From Petunia secreta (taxonomy: Eukaryota > Streptophyta > Magnoliopsida > Solanales > Solanaceae): DNA of 64,000 bases. Positions 46,444 to 58,565 of this stretch are shown here, piece by piece. Numbering within the stretch: position 1 is the first letter of the stretch; the number at the start of each line of letters is the position of its first letter. A model generated the notes under the pieces. It did no database searches. It was not told the DNA's origin and was given only the letters and a program-made list of their open reading frames with translations. Both the position numbers and the translations under genes were made by a program. The stretch lies in assembly GCA_029990175.1 (NCBI GenBank), contig JARKIP010000065.1:5522501-5586500 (forward strand), written 5' to 3'.

Positions 46444-48669
46444 TATGCGAATAGGGTATATACCTTTGTGCACTAGGCATAGGAGAAACTTGTTTCCATC
46501 ATTTCCTCTTAGGACCTCGCGCGGTTGCATCATGGCACATATGCCACCGGTAGAAGAAGGTGGGATTGCCACCATGCTTTTGGACAAAGGGCTAGTCTCA
46601 ACAATAGACTTAGCCTTTGCCGCCTCCTTCAACTCCCTCATCCGCTTGTAGTCATCACTCACTTGTTTGGGAGTTAAGGGCTTCAACACAAATTTCCTTC
46701 CTTCATGTTTGATCGTGTAAGTGTTGACACGACCATCATGAACCGCTTGTCGATCAAATTGCCAGGGCCTTCTGAAGAGAAGGTGGCATGCTTGCATAGG
46801 CACCACGTCGAACAAGTGTTCATCTACATAATTACCCACTTTGAACTTGATCAATGCTTGCTTCACCACCTTTAGCTCCCCACATTCACTAAGTCATTGT
46901 AGGCGATAAGGTTTGGGATGTTTCAAGGTAAGCAATTTTAATTGGGTAATAAGTGATTGACTCACAACATTAGCACAACTCCCCGAGTCAATGATCATAG
47001 AGCATACAACACCCGTGACTCGGCATCTAGCATGAAAAAGGTTTTCCCTTTGTAAGGTCTCTCCATCCTCCACTATCATAGCTCCTAAACTTCTCCTCAC
47101 AACTAGAAAAATATGAGGCTCATCATCCTCCACTGCATCATCTTGTTCATTATCCTCTACTCCCTCATCTCCCTCTACTCCCTCATCTTCCTCCGGTTCA
47201 CTCTCTTGTTCATAAGCATTGTCACCAACAACAATCATGGTCCTTTTCGTAGGACACTCTTTAGCAAAGTGACCATACCCCTTGCATATGTGGCATTGAA
47301 TTGAAGAAGAAGTAGGAGTATTCAATTGGGTTTTAGAATTACCTCCAACATTGGGTGTGTACTTCTCATACGGCTTCTTCACATCTTTGCTAGCACTTGC
47401 ACCACTAGTGCCACTTGCATTTTGAAATCTTGCATTGGGAGTAGGATTTTTCCATTCCTTTGGCTTGTTCATGGAAGTGGAAGTGTTACCCTTGTAACGG
47501 TTGGACTATTCATTATCAAGCCATTGCTCGGCTTGAATAGCGGCATCAAGGACTTCTTGAAGTGAAAGATAAGCATGCAATCTCAATTGTGAAGCTATAC
47601 CATAGCTCAAGCCATTCTTGAAACGGATCATGGCTTGCTCCTCATCTTCGGTGTCCATATCCAAGGCCATTCGAGTCTTCTCAAACTCATCATAATACTC
47701 ATGCACCGTCTTGACATCTTGCTTCAACTCATAAAGTTTCTTGAGTTTCTCTTGATGATATCTAGGAGTGATGTACTTGATACACATGATATTCTTCAAG
47801 TCATTCCAACCCACATTCACGGGGATTCCCGCTCTTCTCCTTGATCTCTTGACGGATTCTGACCAAGTAGATGCATAGGACTCAAAGGAAGAAATAGCAT
47901 AAGTACCTTTCTTGTCATCGGTCATATCATTTGTGTCAAACATCCTTTCCATGAGTAGTACCCATTCAATGTAGGCTCCCAGATCACAATTCCCCTTAAA
48001 GATTGGGAGATTAACCTTCACACTATTGAGGTTGGTGTTTTCACGACCCCCACGGAAAGGCTCCGGTTGGCGTCCATAGTGATCTTCATTCACACCATAT
48101 TCCCTCCTCGCATTCCCTCCAACATACCCCATAGGTGGACCTCGACCTCGGCCCCTACCTCTATCCACATTTCGACCCCAATTCATACCTCGCCTTGGTT
48201 GAAAGTGATCATCAAACCCATACATATCATCACCGTAATCGGCTTCCTCCCCTTCTTGAGCTTCATCGGCTTGCTCAAGAGGTTGAACATTTCGAATTGG
48301 TCTTGGTAGTGGAATGTTTCTTGGGGGGTTGTCCAAGATACGGGGAATGCCCGTTCGTTGGGTATTGCCCAACACTTGATCAATTCTCTCTCGATCATCC
48401 TTCACCCATTGTTGATGAAGAAGTAAATCAACAACTTGTTCCGGGGTAAAGGTCGAACTACTTGAGCCCTCAACTTGGACACTCGGGGTCCCTTTCTTAA
48501 CTTGGACACTCGAGGTCCCCTTCTCCGATTGGACATTGGAAGTCCCTTGCTCAACTAGAGCACTTGAGTTCACCCTCTCAAGGCTTTCAATCCTCAAGTT
48601 CATACTATCTAATTTGGCAAGGATAGTAGCAAGGGCACTCTTAGAAAAATCCTCTCCTTCGGTAGACAT
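46444..48669 (-). pseudogene. Element D gag-protease
   Basis: ATG at 48669 (MSTEGEDFSKSAL), preceded by TGTGTAGGTACA. The frame stays open to 46444 except for a TAG at 47503 and a TGA at about 46891, both explicable by single C-to-T or G-to-A changes. Gag core: VNLPIFKGNCDLGAYIEWVL, MERMFDTNDMTDDKKGTYA, and YHQEKLKKLYELKQDVKTVH. The zinc knuckle CHICKGYGHFAKEC is at about 47254-47295. Very acidic linker (EPEEDEGVEGDEG). Protease motif MIIDSGSCANVVS at about 46960-47000. The absence of frameshifts marks it as less decayed than B. Confidence 0.9.
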
Positions 48670-49900
48670 TGTACCTACACAAGTAACAAACGTTAGCAAA
48701 ACAACCTCACTCACTCCCTCACTTGAGTTCACTCGGTTCCCTCGTTTAGTGATGGTGGATATTTCACTCGACTTGTAGTTCCAAAGCTTCACGTAGATGA
48801 GTAGCAATTCCTCAACTCAACCAAACTATTCACGAGTCAAGCACACTCCGGGGTGAGTGGAGTTAATAGGACTCAATGAAAGCTAGGCACTTTGAAGTGA
48901 GGACTTGAATCAGAATGAATCTACGAATCTTCTTGGAATTCCACTCTCCAACTAATGCACGAATTCACCTAAAAGCAATGAAAGATTAGTGCTAATTAAG
49001 TAGAAAGATTACTTAGATAGGCACTAATAAGAGGTTAGGCAACAAAGAAATAAGTAAACCTAGAAGAACTACCCAAATGCAACCCTCCAGTGATTCAGGC
49101 GGAGCGCCCAAGGGGTGGGGCGGAGCACCTGGCAAAAGTGGGCAATGGGGTTGGGCAGGCGGGGCGCCCAGGGGTTAGGCGGAGCGCCTGGAGCAAGAAC
49201 AAGTCAGGCAGGGCGTCCAAGGTCTAGGCGGAGCGTCTGGACGAAGAACACCTGGGTTTTTCTACTCCGTGTTCTTCGTTTTCAATCCAATTTCTAGGCC
49301 GATTCCAACGTGTTTTGGCCAAATTCAAGGTACCCAAAGTTGTTTCTTGATACAACCTTCAATCCCCAATCAATTTCACACCCAAACAACCAAGAAATAA
49401 GGTTCAATCAAGATTCAAAGTTTTCAAGTTTGGGGTTTCAACATGGGTTTCAAGGTTCAAGGGTGGGTTTTGATTTTCTAAAAACAATGTTACCGAACTC
49501 CGAATAACACGATTCTTGTTTCAATTTGTTCGATATTCAATAGAGAACAATCCCCGATAATCAATTCCAAAACCCCACAATCACACAACCCAAAATCAAT
49601 CAAATTCATCAAGAACAAGGGTTTGGCAGGGTTTAACAATAATTGGGGTTTTAAATTTTCAATCCAATCCAAACAATTTTGGTACCCAAACGTTGGGTTT
49701 TCAACAAGGATTAAGATTCTATAACACCCACTTCAAGAATCAAACACACCAAAAAGTTACACCAAATTTTTGAATTTTTGAGTTTTCAATCTTTTTGTAA
49801 TTTTCTTCTTTCAATAACTTCTACAACAAGAAATCTAAAGAAACTAACCTAAGCACGAAGAATCAAGGGTCCAGGTTCGTAGAAACAATACCCGAACCTT
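48670..49900 (-). other. Element D untranslated leader
   Basis: About 1.2 kb without credible coding. It contains the GC-rich motif array at 49097-49240. The rest is AC- and T-rich. Confidence 0.7.
49097..49240 (-). repeat. GC-rich motif array in the leader of element D
   Basis: Six imperfect copies of AGGCGGAGCGCC(C/T), near-palindromic (AGGCG-NNN-CGCCT), spaced 15-35 bp apart. The surrounding DNA is AT-rich. The array and its spacers (for example AAAAGTGGGCAATGGGG) align with a second array in the LTR of the same element. Confidence 0.85.
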
Positions 49901-49912
49901 GCTCTGATACCA
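49901..49912 (-). other. Element D primer binding site (initiator tRNA-Met)
   Basis: Minus strand TGGTATCAGAGC, three bases from the LTR edge. Confidence 0.93.
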
Positions 49913-49915
49913 AAC

Positions 49916-50653
49916 TGATAAGAATCAAATGCGGAAAAAGTAAAAGATAGGAACGAGACGTATCTCGATCACTAATCCCAAGTAGCAACGGAGAACCCGT
50001 TCCGTTACACCCCGAGAGAAGGCCAAGAACACCTACGCTAGGCAACTACCCTCGAGCTAACGTGAGCATGCAAGTAGAATGGTCGGGGGGGGGGGGATTG
50101 GAATTCATCTAGATCCACTAGAGGAAGACAAGTCCCATCAAGGTTTTCATTCAATAGAAGAGTTCAACTCTCAACACAAGTGTTTGTTTAATCATCAAAG
50201 TAAGCTAATGAAATAAACTAGCTATCTAGCTATTTATAGGTGTTTTTAGACACCCTTTGAAAGGTCTAGAATGCCCACACTTAGGCTTAGGAATAAAGGA
50301 CCACGTAGGGTCAATATAGACAATACACTAAGCAAAATCCCGTTCTTCAGCAATCCGGGCGGAGCGCCCAATGGTGAGGCGGAGCGCCCCAAAAAGTGAG
50401 CAGTGGGGTGGCCTAGGTGGGGCGCCCAGAGTTGGGGCTGAGCGCCTGGGCCAAGGCATCTTCAGGCGGAGCGCCTAGTGTGCTAGGCGGGGGGCCTGGT
50501 GCACTGGGCTGCTCCCCTTGCGCTTTGAACACTCGGAACGGCTTCCAATCGCTTCCTTCTTCTAGGCCTTTCCTCACCAAGTGTAGGTGTACTCCTTGGA
50601 TCTCCTTAGCTTGGATCCGTGTGAAGGGTCTTGTGGGGGTTTGGGTCTTATCA
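49916..50653 (-). repeat. Element D 5' LTR
   Basis: Bounded by an 8-bp inverted repeat: TGATAAGA at 49916 and TCTTATCA ending at 50653. TATA box TATAAATA (minus) at 50231-50238. The U3 part carries the GC-rich array at 50357-50499. A run of 13 G lies at about 50086-50098. Confidence 0.85.
50357..50499 (-). repeat. GC-rich motif array in U3 of element D
   Basis: Six copies of the same family as at 49097 (GGGCGGAGCGCCC, AGGCGGAGCGCCC, AGGTGGGGCGCCC, GGCTGAGCGCCTG, AGGCGGAGCGCCT, AGGCGGGGGGCCT), about 120 bp upstream of the TATA box in the transcription direction. Confidence 0.85.
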
Positions 50654-50952
50654 GTGCGTAACTGAGAAGTCATTGTATTCAAAGAAAGCCAACCTGGTAG
50701 GGTTTGTTGGGTTTCACGCTTGTACTTTGTGTTCATCAAACTGAGCGAATTATGTAATGTTTGTAGAATTTCATGGTTCCATTCCAACTCTACAGCTAAG
50801 ATCCACTATTATATATCCTTTCAAAGAAATAGCGTCCAATTTTGGTGCTAAGAAACAGGGAAAAGCTGTTAGGGCTTCGAACTTGGTTAGTTTTGGGGTG
50901 TCTTTTGATTTATTATCATTCTTTTTCTTTTAGATTTGTGTTTTGATTTTTT
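50654..50952. other. Unassigned flank of element D
   Basis: No gene or repeat recognised. GTGCG at 50654-50658 would be the target duplication copy of D; the partner is lost. Confidence 0.4.
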
Positions 50953-51181
50953 GTGTTTTTTGTTATTTTGTACTGTAAATGGACTTCATCACTGAATTTG
51001 TTTATTGGTAACAAGTCACAATTCAGTTGGGGAGGAGATAGCAATTTTATGGACGTGATTAATACATTTTTAAGTCGTAGGCAGCTTCAACTTCTTAAGA
51101 AAGGAATATTTGGTCATTTCTTGGATTTAGGAAAAATTAATTTAGCGAAATGGTTTATCTTATGCTTATTGTACTGTGAAG
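50953..51181 (+). pseudogene. DUF1985-like fragment, third copy
   Basis: Residues WGGDSNFMDVINTFLSRRQL and LLKKGIFGHFLDLGKINL match the DUF1985 cores at 33296 and 29864 on the other strand. The frame is cut by the LTR of element I at 51182. It is probably a remnant of another transposon-borne or dispersed gene of the same family. Confidence 0.65.
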
Positions 51182-51417
51182 TGACACGATCCGGATTTCC
51201 GGATTGGCCGTGCGGGCATCCGATAACCTTCCCTAGACCTGTTGGGCAAACCCTATAAATTTTAACTCAACATAAAGAGATAGAAGAAACTTAAACCAAG
51301 ATATAGAGGACTCAAAAGCGATATATAACACAAATATTATAAGTTGCCCACAAATGTAGCTAGCTACCCAGTACAAAGGTCTAGAGATACCTAGATCTGA
51401 TATCTAAGAAAGCCATA

Positions 51418-51450
<33 letters not shown>

Positions 51451-53085
51451 CTCGAAGGGAACAAAAATGAGACATAATAATAGCATCTATAGCTAGTGGC
51501 CTCAACGAACAAACTGGCTCAAAACAGATAGTTGAAATCGTCTCAGTCCTCAATCGTGACGCTGGCTAGGTCCTGGAGTGGAATCAGCTGAAATGAAAAT
51601 ATTAAACAAGAAACATGTAGGGAGTGAGTCATAAGGACTGAGTAGGCGAGAAATAACTAATTAATTCAAAAAATAATTAAGTTAGCCAGGAAAATTATAA
51701 TTAACGATATATAATAGATAAAAATGTACAAATAGGCAAGTAGCAGTCATATACAACAAACATAAGGATATGAAATGAATGCAATCATAATGCAAGAGGG
51801 TCACATGTGCCCAATGAATGGAGCGGAATCCTCCTACACTGGGGCAGAATCCTCCTACCCTAAATACAATGCAAGGAGCGGAATCCTCCTACTCCTAGGT
51901 TCCGGAATGCTCCTGCCCTCGGAAGACATAACACCCCAGAAATCAAGAAACATAACCAGAAAATATATAACAAGGTTGTGGCGTAGTAAGTACACCCTAT
52001 CAGCAGCTATTCACGTAAAGAACGCATGAATAAATCATCAAAAGGGCCAAAGGCCATCAAAGAAGTGGATAAAATCACCTACCTCTAGTCTTGGGATAAT
52101 GCTACTCTACAACCTCTTATCCCGCCCGACGTCCCTTAAAAATATCTCTCTCTAAGTCAAGTAAGTTCAAATGCACATATAAGTGCCCAAAAGATAATTA
52201 TTTAACGTTTTGACGGATAAAGAAAAAAATTACCAAAATACTCCTGAACCGGGCTTAGCTGAAAACCCACAAAATATATATTTTCGGACTCCTCATAGTC
52301 CCCCAAGTCCAATGATATAATTAGTTTTCATATCTGAATTCAATTTAATTAAATTTCCCAATTTCATAAATTTGACCATATTTTCCAATTCAAATTCAAG
52401 AAATTCCAGCTTAGGAATCATGAATTAACGCAAATTAATGTTATAGGATTGATACATGATGATTTCTAACAACTTGGCACTTAAATTCTGCCTTGGAACT
52501 GACGTCAATGGGCTGAAATGAGTTTTTCCTAAAATGAGCTGAAAATAAGCTTTCATATTGTTAAACAAGCAGCTTATTAGGCAATTTTCGCACCAGAAAC
52601 TGTTGTGCTGCTTTTTGGGTCAAAACGGGATCCTATGATGCTTAGAATGACCCCAAATTTTGCACACAATTCAATACAAGACTTGTTTGACATGCTCGAG
52701 AAGACGGAACTCGAATCAGATCTTCAGAACTCATAATACGGCTTCCACGGAAAAAGGTCGATTTCTTGACTTTCGAAATTTTTCCGAAACTGACTGAACG
52801 ACCTCGGAATTAACTTTTGAAAACCTACAAGTCGTAAATGACCAAACGAACCTAATACAACTTTCGAATTTTGAATCGAAGCTCATTTAGTCAAATTGAG
52901 CTCGAAAAGCTCTTTTTAGATTTACCGATAACTAAAACAGAAACCATCTAAAAAATTCTATTAAACGAGGTTCGAATCAACTCAAATTTTACAAACATGT
53001 CCTAATGGACCTTACGGATCTTTTAAGATTGTCGGTATGCTAATCAGAGTTTTAACTCCCGAAATAACTACCTAAGGTCGTTTCA
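51182..53085 (-). repeat. Element I 3' LTR
   Basis: Minus strand TGAAACGACCTTAGG to GGATCGTGTCA, 1904 bp. Contains a T run after a TA microsatellite (51415-51450), and the GAATCCTCCTAC array at 51820-51919. TGAAG at 51177-51181 is the candidate target duplication copy. Confidence 0.82.
51820..51919. repeat. Short motif array in LTR of element I
   Basis: Units GGAGCGGAATCCTCCTAC, GGGGCAGAATCCTCCTAC, GGAGCGGAATCCTCCTAC and TTCCGGAATGCTCCTGCC. Each is a partial palindrome (GGAG...CTCC). Confidence 0.85.
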
Positions 53086-53123
53086 TTCTCCTCCACTTAG
53101 ACTCTCGTTCGCCTTCGAACGAG
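53086..53123 (-). other. Element I polypurine tract and adjacent hairpin
   Basis: Minus strand AAGTGGAGGAGAA abuts the LTR. Next to it CTCGTTCG-CCTT-CGAACGAG (53104-53123) forms an 8-bp perfect hairpin. Confidence 0.75.
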
Positions 53124-53266
53124 CTAGAGTCGAGAGCAGATTTCACGTGACTGATGGATTTTACATAAAATTTAAAAAACTATTCAACGGACATAATCAC
53201 ACCATACAGAACCAAAAACATAAATACTGTTAAGATCTTTTAAGCTTTAGAAATTAAGATCCTTCC

Positions 53267-54188
53267 TTAGTCATAGAAGAGATGAGGATATCTCTCACAC
53301 ATACTGGACCCAAGCTTCCAAGTGTCCTCCTCATGAGAATGGTTGTGCCGTCAAACTCGAACCATCGAAATCTGCTTCGAACGAAGCTTCTGGACATCTC
53401 GGGCAACTATGGAAACTGGGAACTCCTCATAGGCTAGATTCACATCTAGCTGAGCAGGATCTAACTCAATCACTTCAGAAGGATCCCGGATACACTTTCG
53501 AAGCATTGATTTATGAAACACCGAATGAACTAGCATAGAAGCTGGCAAATCAAGCCGATAAGCCACCTTACCAATGCATTCTCGATACAGAAAGGGCCAA
53601 TGAATCTGGAACTGAGCTTTCCTTTCCTCCCAAATCTCTTTACACCCTGCATCGGTGACACTTTCAGAAATACCATGTCACCGAACTTGAACTCTAACTC
53701 TCGGCTCCTCTGGTTCAAATATGAAATCTGCCTGATCTGAGTAGTTCGTAGACAATCCTGAATAACACGAACAACATCCATAGTATGTCGAACCATCTGT
53801 GAAATCATCACCTACATATCTCGGGACACAAACAAACCGATAGGTTAACAACATCTACGGTCATGCAAGGCCTCAAATGGAGCCATCTGAATGCAGGACT
53901 GATAGCTATTATTATAATAAAACTCCACTAAGGTCAAATGATCATCCTAGTGGCCTCCGAAGTCCAATGCACAAGCTCTCAGCATATCCTCTAGAATCTG
54001 GATAACCCATTCGGACTGACTATCAGTCTGAGGATAGAATATCGTGCTAAGCTACTACCTGGGTCCCCAACTCCCTCTGAAATGACTGCCAGAACTGGGA
54101 AGTAAACTGGAAACCATGATCGGATATATATGACACTGGAGTTCCATTCAGCCTAACCACCTGATTAATGAAAATTCGAGCCAATCTT
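53267..54188 (-). pseudogene. Element I integrase, C-terminal part
   Basis: Reads ARIFINQVVRLNGTPVSYIS and the catalytic Asp context DHGFQFTSQFWQSF at about 54070-54188, then frame breaks. After that LNQRSRELEFKFGDMVFLKV and GVKRFGRKGKLSSRFIGPF at 53530-53811, and VFHKSMLRKCIRDPSEVIEL at 53351-53566. The end EEDTWKLGSSMCERYPHLF resembles a truncated chromodomain-type tail. A TGA at 53349 stands where the family has Trp. The insertion of LTR F at 54189 removed the N-terminal part from view. Confidence 0.88.
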
Positions 54189-57100
54189 TGTCGCATCCTA
54201 TTTTTCCCCGAAGCGGTTAAAGTTCGAAATAGGGCCCGAGTTATTGGAACTCACGGGTAAAGAGTTGGAGTCGCCACCTAACATATTTTTTAACTAAGTG
54301 TATTAGAGCACCTACTTTGTTCCCAGCCAATTTGCAATTAACTCCGAAACTTAGTCTACGAATAAGAAATTCTAGATAAGGGGTCAAGTTAACCCGAGAG
54401 GAAGGGATTAGGCACCTCTCAGGCTCCACCAAATGTGGTTACCAGCCAGACTAAATAGTTGGAATTCTAAAGCGAGTGATTATGCTAACTGAGCAATAAA
54501 ATATTTTGAATATTAAACTATAGTACAGAATTGAAATAAAAGTAATAAATATCCATCTCTTCTAATGACTAAGCTTTGTCCAAATATATCTTGCAAAATA
54601 AACAAACAAGTTAGTAAGAATTGCAAACAAAACTGATAAATCGAATTTAGGCGAAGTCAATGAGTTTGAATATCTTTTTCCTTTTTCGAAACAGTTGTCT
54701 TTTTGTAATTCAACCACGATGTACATCGCAAAATGTAAAAAAAGATATGAATCAGTATAATAGCAAATATAGTTAAAAAAAAACATAAAGTAATCAATAA
54801 TAACGATAATAATAGTAATAAAAGGTTAGTAATGATAACCATAATAAAAATAATAAAAAATTTTAGTAATAATAATAAGTGAAAATAATAATAAAAGAAT
54901 TTCTTCTAATTATTCTCTTCTAAAATAGACTGTCGTCTCTCATCCAATTTTACCTCGCAAAAATATAAAGAAAATAAGCTAGTACTGTAATTAATAATAA
55001 TAATAATAGTAAAAATAATATTATAATATCAATAATAGCAATAATAATGATATAAAATAATAATAGTAATAATAGTAATAAAATAAAATAAAGGAAAAAA
55101 TAGATTTTATAAAAGTGTAGGCTCAGATTTGTATGAATCGGGTAGAGGTTAGGGACGTCGGTACGGCTGCAAACGCGCGGGCCCTCCGATTGCAATACCA
55201 AGTACCGGTCCCACCACTCCATCGCCGGCTTGTTTTGCAAATGAAGCTCATACATGTGATCATCGCCTATTTGTTTTTTCTAGGGGACATGGGGTACGTA
55301 ATGAGACTGATTTGGTCTCCAAACGTCATTGGCCTAAGTGTAATATCATTTTCAAATCAGTCCTTAGCCTCAAATAAATTATTTTTCATAGGCTTAGCAC
55401 AGTGTGTGTTCAGAAACCAGTGAAGCAGCTGTCCAAACTCAATGAAAATATTCAGCAATTTAGCTAACGGACAAACACCTGTATGACCAGGTTTGCATAA
55501 ACAGCTGCAAACAAATAGTAGATTAGTAAATCAACCCTTTTTAGTAAAAGAGAAAGACAAATATCCAAATCGGGCTCGCGATACACAATCGAACCCATAA
55601 CAGTGCAAATCCTTTTGAGAAGCCTTGAAACAACAAACAGGTCAAATAAATCAAAGTAAGATATAGCAAAACCCAGAACAAAAATATCAGTAATTCGATA
55701 ATAGAGAAAAAGAGGAACGAAGACACCCCAAATTTCAAATTCGATAGTGGGTCGCCCATAGCAGCGATAATGAAAAAAATACGCTGGGATTCGATTTCTA
55801 TGGCGAGGACACCGAGACATCATCGTCAAAATGGTCGGATTCCGGCGAGATTCAGCAAACAGAGAGAAGAGGCAGCGACCGCCGACCATAACACCGGCGA
55901 CATTGCTGCTACCTCGTCGATCTCTCCTTCTTTCTATATCTGATGCCCCTCACACTATTTTTGATTTTGTTCCTCCAGTGATACCCCTGCCCGATTTGTT
56001 TATGTTATCGTTTGTAGGGGTGTGTGTGTAAAGGTGAAATTAAAAGAGAAGACGACAAGGGGGTGGGCGATGTACGGTCACTGTTTCTGATTTTTATAGT
56101 ATGCGTGTGTATGCATGGTATGGAGGGATGTTGGCGTGTGTATGGTGAAGGTGGAGATGTGTGTTTCTGTTGTTGCTGGTACACTGATGGTGTGAGAGAA
56201 AGGGGATGACGATGGTGGGTGTATTATTGTGTCCGTTTTTGTGTGGCTGTGTGTATGTGATACTGTGTGTCTGTGTCTGGCTTTTGGAGAAGAAGATGGG
56301 GGTCATTTTTGACTGATGAAGGAAGAGGGTCCCGGATTGTTTTTATTGTACTGTGTATGTGGAGGTTTTTTATGTATGTCCCTTTTTTTTTCTGATGATG
56401 TATGGTGTGGGTTGTACTTGTGATTTGAGAGAGGAAGAAAGCAGGTCAATGGTGAGTGTGTGCGTTTGTGTATTGTGTTTGTAGGGACTGAAGGAGGAAG
56501 AGGGGTATCTGTGTATAGTCTTGTCTAACTTTTGTGTTGTGGAGAAAGCAAAATATAGAAGCCAGTTCTAAAAAAGGAGCCTTTGGTGATTAGAGAGATT
56601 AGGGGGATTGGGGATATGTGAGCTGATTTTTGGGGAAGTTAGGATGATTTTGAGAAGATTTTGGAATCTTGACCAAAAATAGGAAAATAAAGTGATTTTG
56701 GGGGTTTTAATAAAAGGAATAAAATATAAAAATATGTATATAGGAAATGTATTTTCCCTTTGATATTTCCTCAATTTCAAAATGTAGGGGGATGTATTTG
56801 GTATTAAAAAAGGGATAGGTTTTAAAAAAAATATAATCAAATAGAAAAAGTCAATAAAAGTAAATATAAACAAATAAAGAATTTTAGTGGGTATTTTGAA
56901 ATATGGAGGAATTAATAAAAAGGAATTTCGACATTTTCTTTTTAATTGGCCAATACTCAACTTAAAGGTACAAAAACAAGATATAGATATACATATTGTA
57001 TAAAATGCACAAATAATCATTAAATAAGCTCAAATATAATTATTTAAATATAAATAATCACAGATAATTGCTAAGTTTCACAGATAATTGCTAAGTTTCA

Positions 57101-57394
57101 CAAATAGATACAAATTTGATATGTAGCCTAAATGATGCAATTATATGATATAGCCACGATTATTTACTTAAATATTATAAATGTACTAAATTGCACAAAC
57201 AATCAAAGTTTTGACAAATAACCTAAATGATGTAAAATTATGTAATCTAGCCATATTTAGGTATGTAATATACAAGTAGGAGATAACACACGTGCATGAT
57301 TTCTAATGCACATTTTGCACAAATAGTTAAATTGCACCTTTAAATTAAATTATAGCCAATTTAAAAAAAGAAGGGGCAAAATTGAGTGTCAACA
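54189..57394 (-). repeat. Element F 3' LTR
   Basis: Plus-strand bounds TGTCGCATCC and GAGTGTCAACA. Minus-strand start TGTTGACACTCAATTTTGCC resembles that of G (TGTAATCACCTAATTTTTGA). Shared words with G near the other end: GAGTCGCCAC and TTAGGCACC. AAT-rich simple sequence at 54790-55090 and GT-rich sequence at 56000-56500 produce spurious open frames. ATCTT (54184-54188) would be the target duplication copy. Confidence 0.75.
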
Positions 57395-57411
57395 GCTACC
57401 CCTCTTTGCCC
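57395..57411 (-). other. Element F polypurine tract
   Basis: Minus strand GGGCAAAGAGGGGTAGC directly before TGTTGACAC. This sets the minus orientation of F. Confidence 0.75.
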
Positions 57412-57724
57412 GGGGATGATGAAAAGAGTCTTCGGGCAAAGATAGTTGACAGAGTAGCCAATTTTTTCACGACTGGTACGCAAAATGATTGAAAAGGAAA
57501 ATGGGAGTTTTGTGGTGTTTTTGGCCTAACCCCGGTCTCTGAGTTGCCTACATATCTCGGGTTTCACGAGAATCAGGTCGTGTGTAGTTCTAGAATTGCA
57601 TGTTCCTTGTGTGAGAAGTTTATGACGCATGATTTTGGATGTGAAGTCTAAACTTATCCAAATATGTAAAGTTTAGATCGGTGTATGCTTTGCCTTTTGG
57701 CGAGATTGGCTGAATAATGAAGCA

Positions 57725-58565
57725 AGGCCACTAGCGAAGATGAGATGACATCAATAGATCGAGCGTGGGAAAAGAGGCCTATAATCCTCCTGGTTATGAA
57801 AATGTGGCGCGCTACACACCCATAAATAGGAGCTTATACGTACATAGTTTCCACTTCATCTGGATAAATGAGTAATCTCGCCTTCAATATTGCCTTGGCT
57901 GAACCGGAAAACATTTGAGGAGCAAGTTTTATAAATGCGCATGAGTCAAATGGATGGGCATGATTAAGCACGAAAACACGCACGATTGACTCAGATAGGC
58001 TTGAATAGATAAAGTAGGCATTAATTGGAAGGAAATGCAAAATAATATCCTAATATGTAATGAAAGATTGGGCAGATTACCTGTGAGGGCATGAAATGAT
58101 CGGCTTTGGGCGTGTCAGAATTTGGCAGAACAGGTAGTCTGCAGGTACAACAAAGGCATTGTCGAAGATGAGGTAACATCAATAGATCGAGTGTGGGGAA
58201 AGAGACTTGTAATCATCTAAGTTATGAAGATGTGGTGCACGACACACCCATAAGAGGAGTTTACATGGGCATAGTTTCCACTACAACTCGATTGATGAGT
58301 CATCTTGCCTTCAACATTGTCTTGAATGAGCTGGGGAACATTTAGGAGTAAAGCATGATAATGTTCATGATTCAAATAGATAGGTACGATTAAGCACGAT
58401 AATGCACATGTTTGACACAGATGGGCTTGAATAGGAAGGAATCCGTAACTGACACCGAATCGACAAGGAAATATTAGGTAGATCACTAGTGCGAGTATGG
58501 AACTGTAGCTTTGAGCGCTTTGGAACTCAGCAAAATATGTAGCTTTGGGGTGTAGCAAAAACATA
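57725..58565. repeat. Diverged tandem duplication, about 425-bp unit
   Basis: GAAGATGAGATGACATCAAT (57738) and GAAGATGAGGTAACATCAAT (58161) start parallel stretches, both with ATAGATCGAG(C/T)GTGG, CATAGTTTCCACT and CTTGCCTTCAA-like words. By eye about 75-80% identical. No coding. Confidence 0.75.

Larger units (their letters stand above)
46441..50653 (-). mobile_element. Element D: 5' part of a chromovirus-like Ty3/gypsy element, minus strand
   Basis: In minus-strand order: LTR, initiator tRNA-Met primer site, leader, gag with zinc knuckle, protease. It breaks off at about 46441 after residues LVHKGIYP, the equivalent of LVHKGIF in element B. RT, RNase H, integrase and the 3' LTR are missing. 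Gag and protease resemble those of B. Confidence 0.88.
51182..54188 (-). mobile_element. Element I: 3' part of a Tekay/Del-type chromovirus, minus strand
   Basis: A 1.9-kb 3' LTR, a purine tract and the C-terminal half of integrase are present. The rest is cut by LTR F inserted in the integrase. Integrase residues and the long LTR fit the Tekay/Del clade. Confidence 0.85.

Noticed and set aside
54790..55255. Leu/Ile-rich minus-strand frames as membrane proteins
   Set aside because: AAT-rich simple sequence inside LTR F explains the composition.
56568..57020. 150-codon minus-strand frame rich in Phe, Ile and Pro
   Set aside because: AT-rich LTR F sequence, no domain recognised, and no parallel in LTR G.
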